This document shows positions 62,613 through 64,000 of a DNA stretch of 64,000 bases, in pieces. The stretch comes from Rhizophagus irregularis. Taxonomy: Eukaryota; Glomeromycota; Glomeromycetes; Glomerales; Glomeraceae. Positions within the stretch are counted from its first letter, which is position 1, and each line of letters opens with the position of its first letter. The DNA lies in NCBI RefSeq assembly GCF_026210795.1, contig NC_089431.1, forward strand, positions 1,302,001 through 1,366,000, given 5' to 3'. The translations under genes were made by a program, and so were the position numbers. The notes under the pieces were generated by a model, which had not been told where the DNA came from, did no database searches, and worked only from the letters and a program-made list of their open reading frames with translations.

Positions 62613-64000
62613 TTTATACGTATTATGTAAAAATATTTTCCTTTTTTTTTAATTCAATGAAAGTTTTTTTTTTAATAAATTCCCGTAATAAAATTTATTT
62701 GCTATAAAAAAGGGGCGAAACTTTTATATTGCTCAAGGCGGTGAATTGTTAATCCGAAATTTTATTATTTTATATTATATGATTTACGGACGAGTCCCGA
62801 GACCGTTCGGGCATGTGATTTTGTGTTCCGGATATTCCGAACCGTAATCTTTTAAATTCAAAACTGCTAAGCTGTCTGGACATTGGATGGAATTGCGAAG
62901 TATATGATAAAATATAGGTACAATATCGCTATCATATACGATTTGGTAATACTATTATAGCATGGTTGTTTACTTACACCCTGTAAAAAAGTCGATCCGT
63001 TTTTTATATTCCATCCTTTTTCCGTAAAAGGCTCATATTTCCGGAATTAGTAATCTTATATCACGGAATTTATCGAATTATTTACATTTTCCGTGAATGG
63101 ATCCGTGAAAGGCGGAGTTTTTACAGAAATAACGGATAAAATTTTTTATAGGGACAATTATGAACTAAATATTAAAATAAAAAATTATAGTTGTAATATA
63201 CCGAAAGTTTAATGTAGACCAATTGATTTTGAAGATTAGAAAGATATTCTGTATTTAGTTACGTTACGACCAAAAATAAAAGGATTCTTAGTGAAAGGAA
63301 TCAAGTAATTTATAACTCACGTATTATATTGAAATGTATAGCTTTTAATAAAAACAATTTCAAATATCGCTGCTATGATGAAATCACTACCAGTGATAAT
63401 TATAATTAGATAATAGAAATAGTTATTTCACGGGAAACCGGTAAATAATTGATCATCACGGATAAGATCAAGGCTGATCTATGTAATAACTGGTTTATAC
63501 CACGGAGACTAACGTATACAATTTTAAACCAATTTTAAACTGATGAAACTTTTTTAGCTTATCCTTTTTAAATAAACATCATCCATAAAAATATCAATAA
63601 GAAAATCACGGAAAACGTGGTATAATTTTAAATAAGCATTCAAAAGTTATTGCATATATATATATGTTGTGCGTCAGATGCTAGCCCATTATCGGCCCAA
63701 TATTATAATGCCTTAAGTGGGTTAGCCAGCATTACTAGGCCAGCCGTTCATCGGTATCATATATATTTATTAAAAATTAGGTAAGTTCTAAAGTTGCATT
63801 CTATAATATAAGCTTCAAATAAATAGTAAATAGTGAAGTTTATATTTGAAGGAACCTTTGGTACTTTTTTTATAACTTATGAGTACACAACTGATATCTG
63901 TGAAATTATAATACTTCAAAGATATAATATATATAAATTAAATAAAGAACTGTAATAATAAGATCAGTTTCATTATTCTATTATACATGCTATTAAAATC
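62613..64000. other. Intergenic to window end
   Basis: No gene seen. A less A+T-rich patch at 63670-63750 (gatgctagcccattatcggc...) has no open frame of note. Confidence 0.5.

Noticed and set aside
1-64000. CRISPR arrays, rRNA and tRNA genes
   Set aside because: No regularly spaced repeats and no tRNA or rRNA signature were seen on either strand; the eukaryotic setting also argues against CRISPR.

Overview
The window looks like nuclear DNA of an arbuscular mycorrhizal fungus (Glomeromycotina, Rhizophagus-like). This rests on very high A+T, intron-dense genes with short GT-AG introns of about 60-95 bp, a cluster of kinases with a CxxC...CxxC header and an HKDFHxGN catalytic loop, a TLDc-domain gene, and large stretches of decayed transposon DNA. 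The species call is an inference from protein style, not from a marker gene.

Left part (1-28.9 kb) is accessory. It holds a chimeric gene in which a vWA domain, apparently circularly permuted, is joined to a TLDc domain and a membrane tail (2086-3833). It also holds an unidentified decayed gene (5.4-6.4 kb) and three paralogous kinase genes in different states. Copy 1 (8248-11477) is split by an almost intact Tc1/mariner element (8440-9757). Copy 2 (17075-18808, minus strand) has a one-base lesion after the catalytic lysine. Copy 3 (23493-25227) has a ruined N-lobe and a lost splice site. Further on are an N-terminal remnant that may be a CorA-type Mg transporter, a decayed multi-exon gene with duplicated small exons, and a Tigger/pogo-like transposase remnant that itself carries a nested MITE with an 11-bp target duplication.

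The middle part (29.6-53.1 kb) is a housekeeping block. In order: an SLC35F5-like membrane transporter (-), NDUFA12 of complex I (+), Rab7/Ypt7 (+), ATG16 with a WD40 propeller (+), a gamma-butyrobetaine/trimethyllysine-type dioxygenase (-), the RNase P/MRP subunit Rpp40 (+), the ESCRT-III protein CHMP7 (-), a CTK1/CDK12-type CTD kinase (+), cytochrome oxidase subunit VIa (+) and TAF13 (-). For every one of these a set of exons could be joined by hand with consistent phase. Rab7 and ATG16 are same-strand neighbours acting late and early in autophagy; this may be chance.

The right part (53.1-61.1 kb) is a gene-poor, highly A+T-rich repeat graveyard with pyrimidine tracts, tandem duplications and two pogo/Tigger-type MITEs. 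An aldo/keto reductase gene with a GC-AG intron follows (61162-62612, -), then gene-free DNA to the end. No tRNA, rRNA, CRISPR array or virus-like element was recognised. All gene models were built by eye and have not been compared with transcripts or databases.
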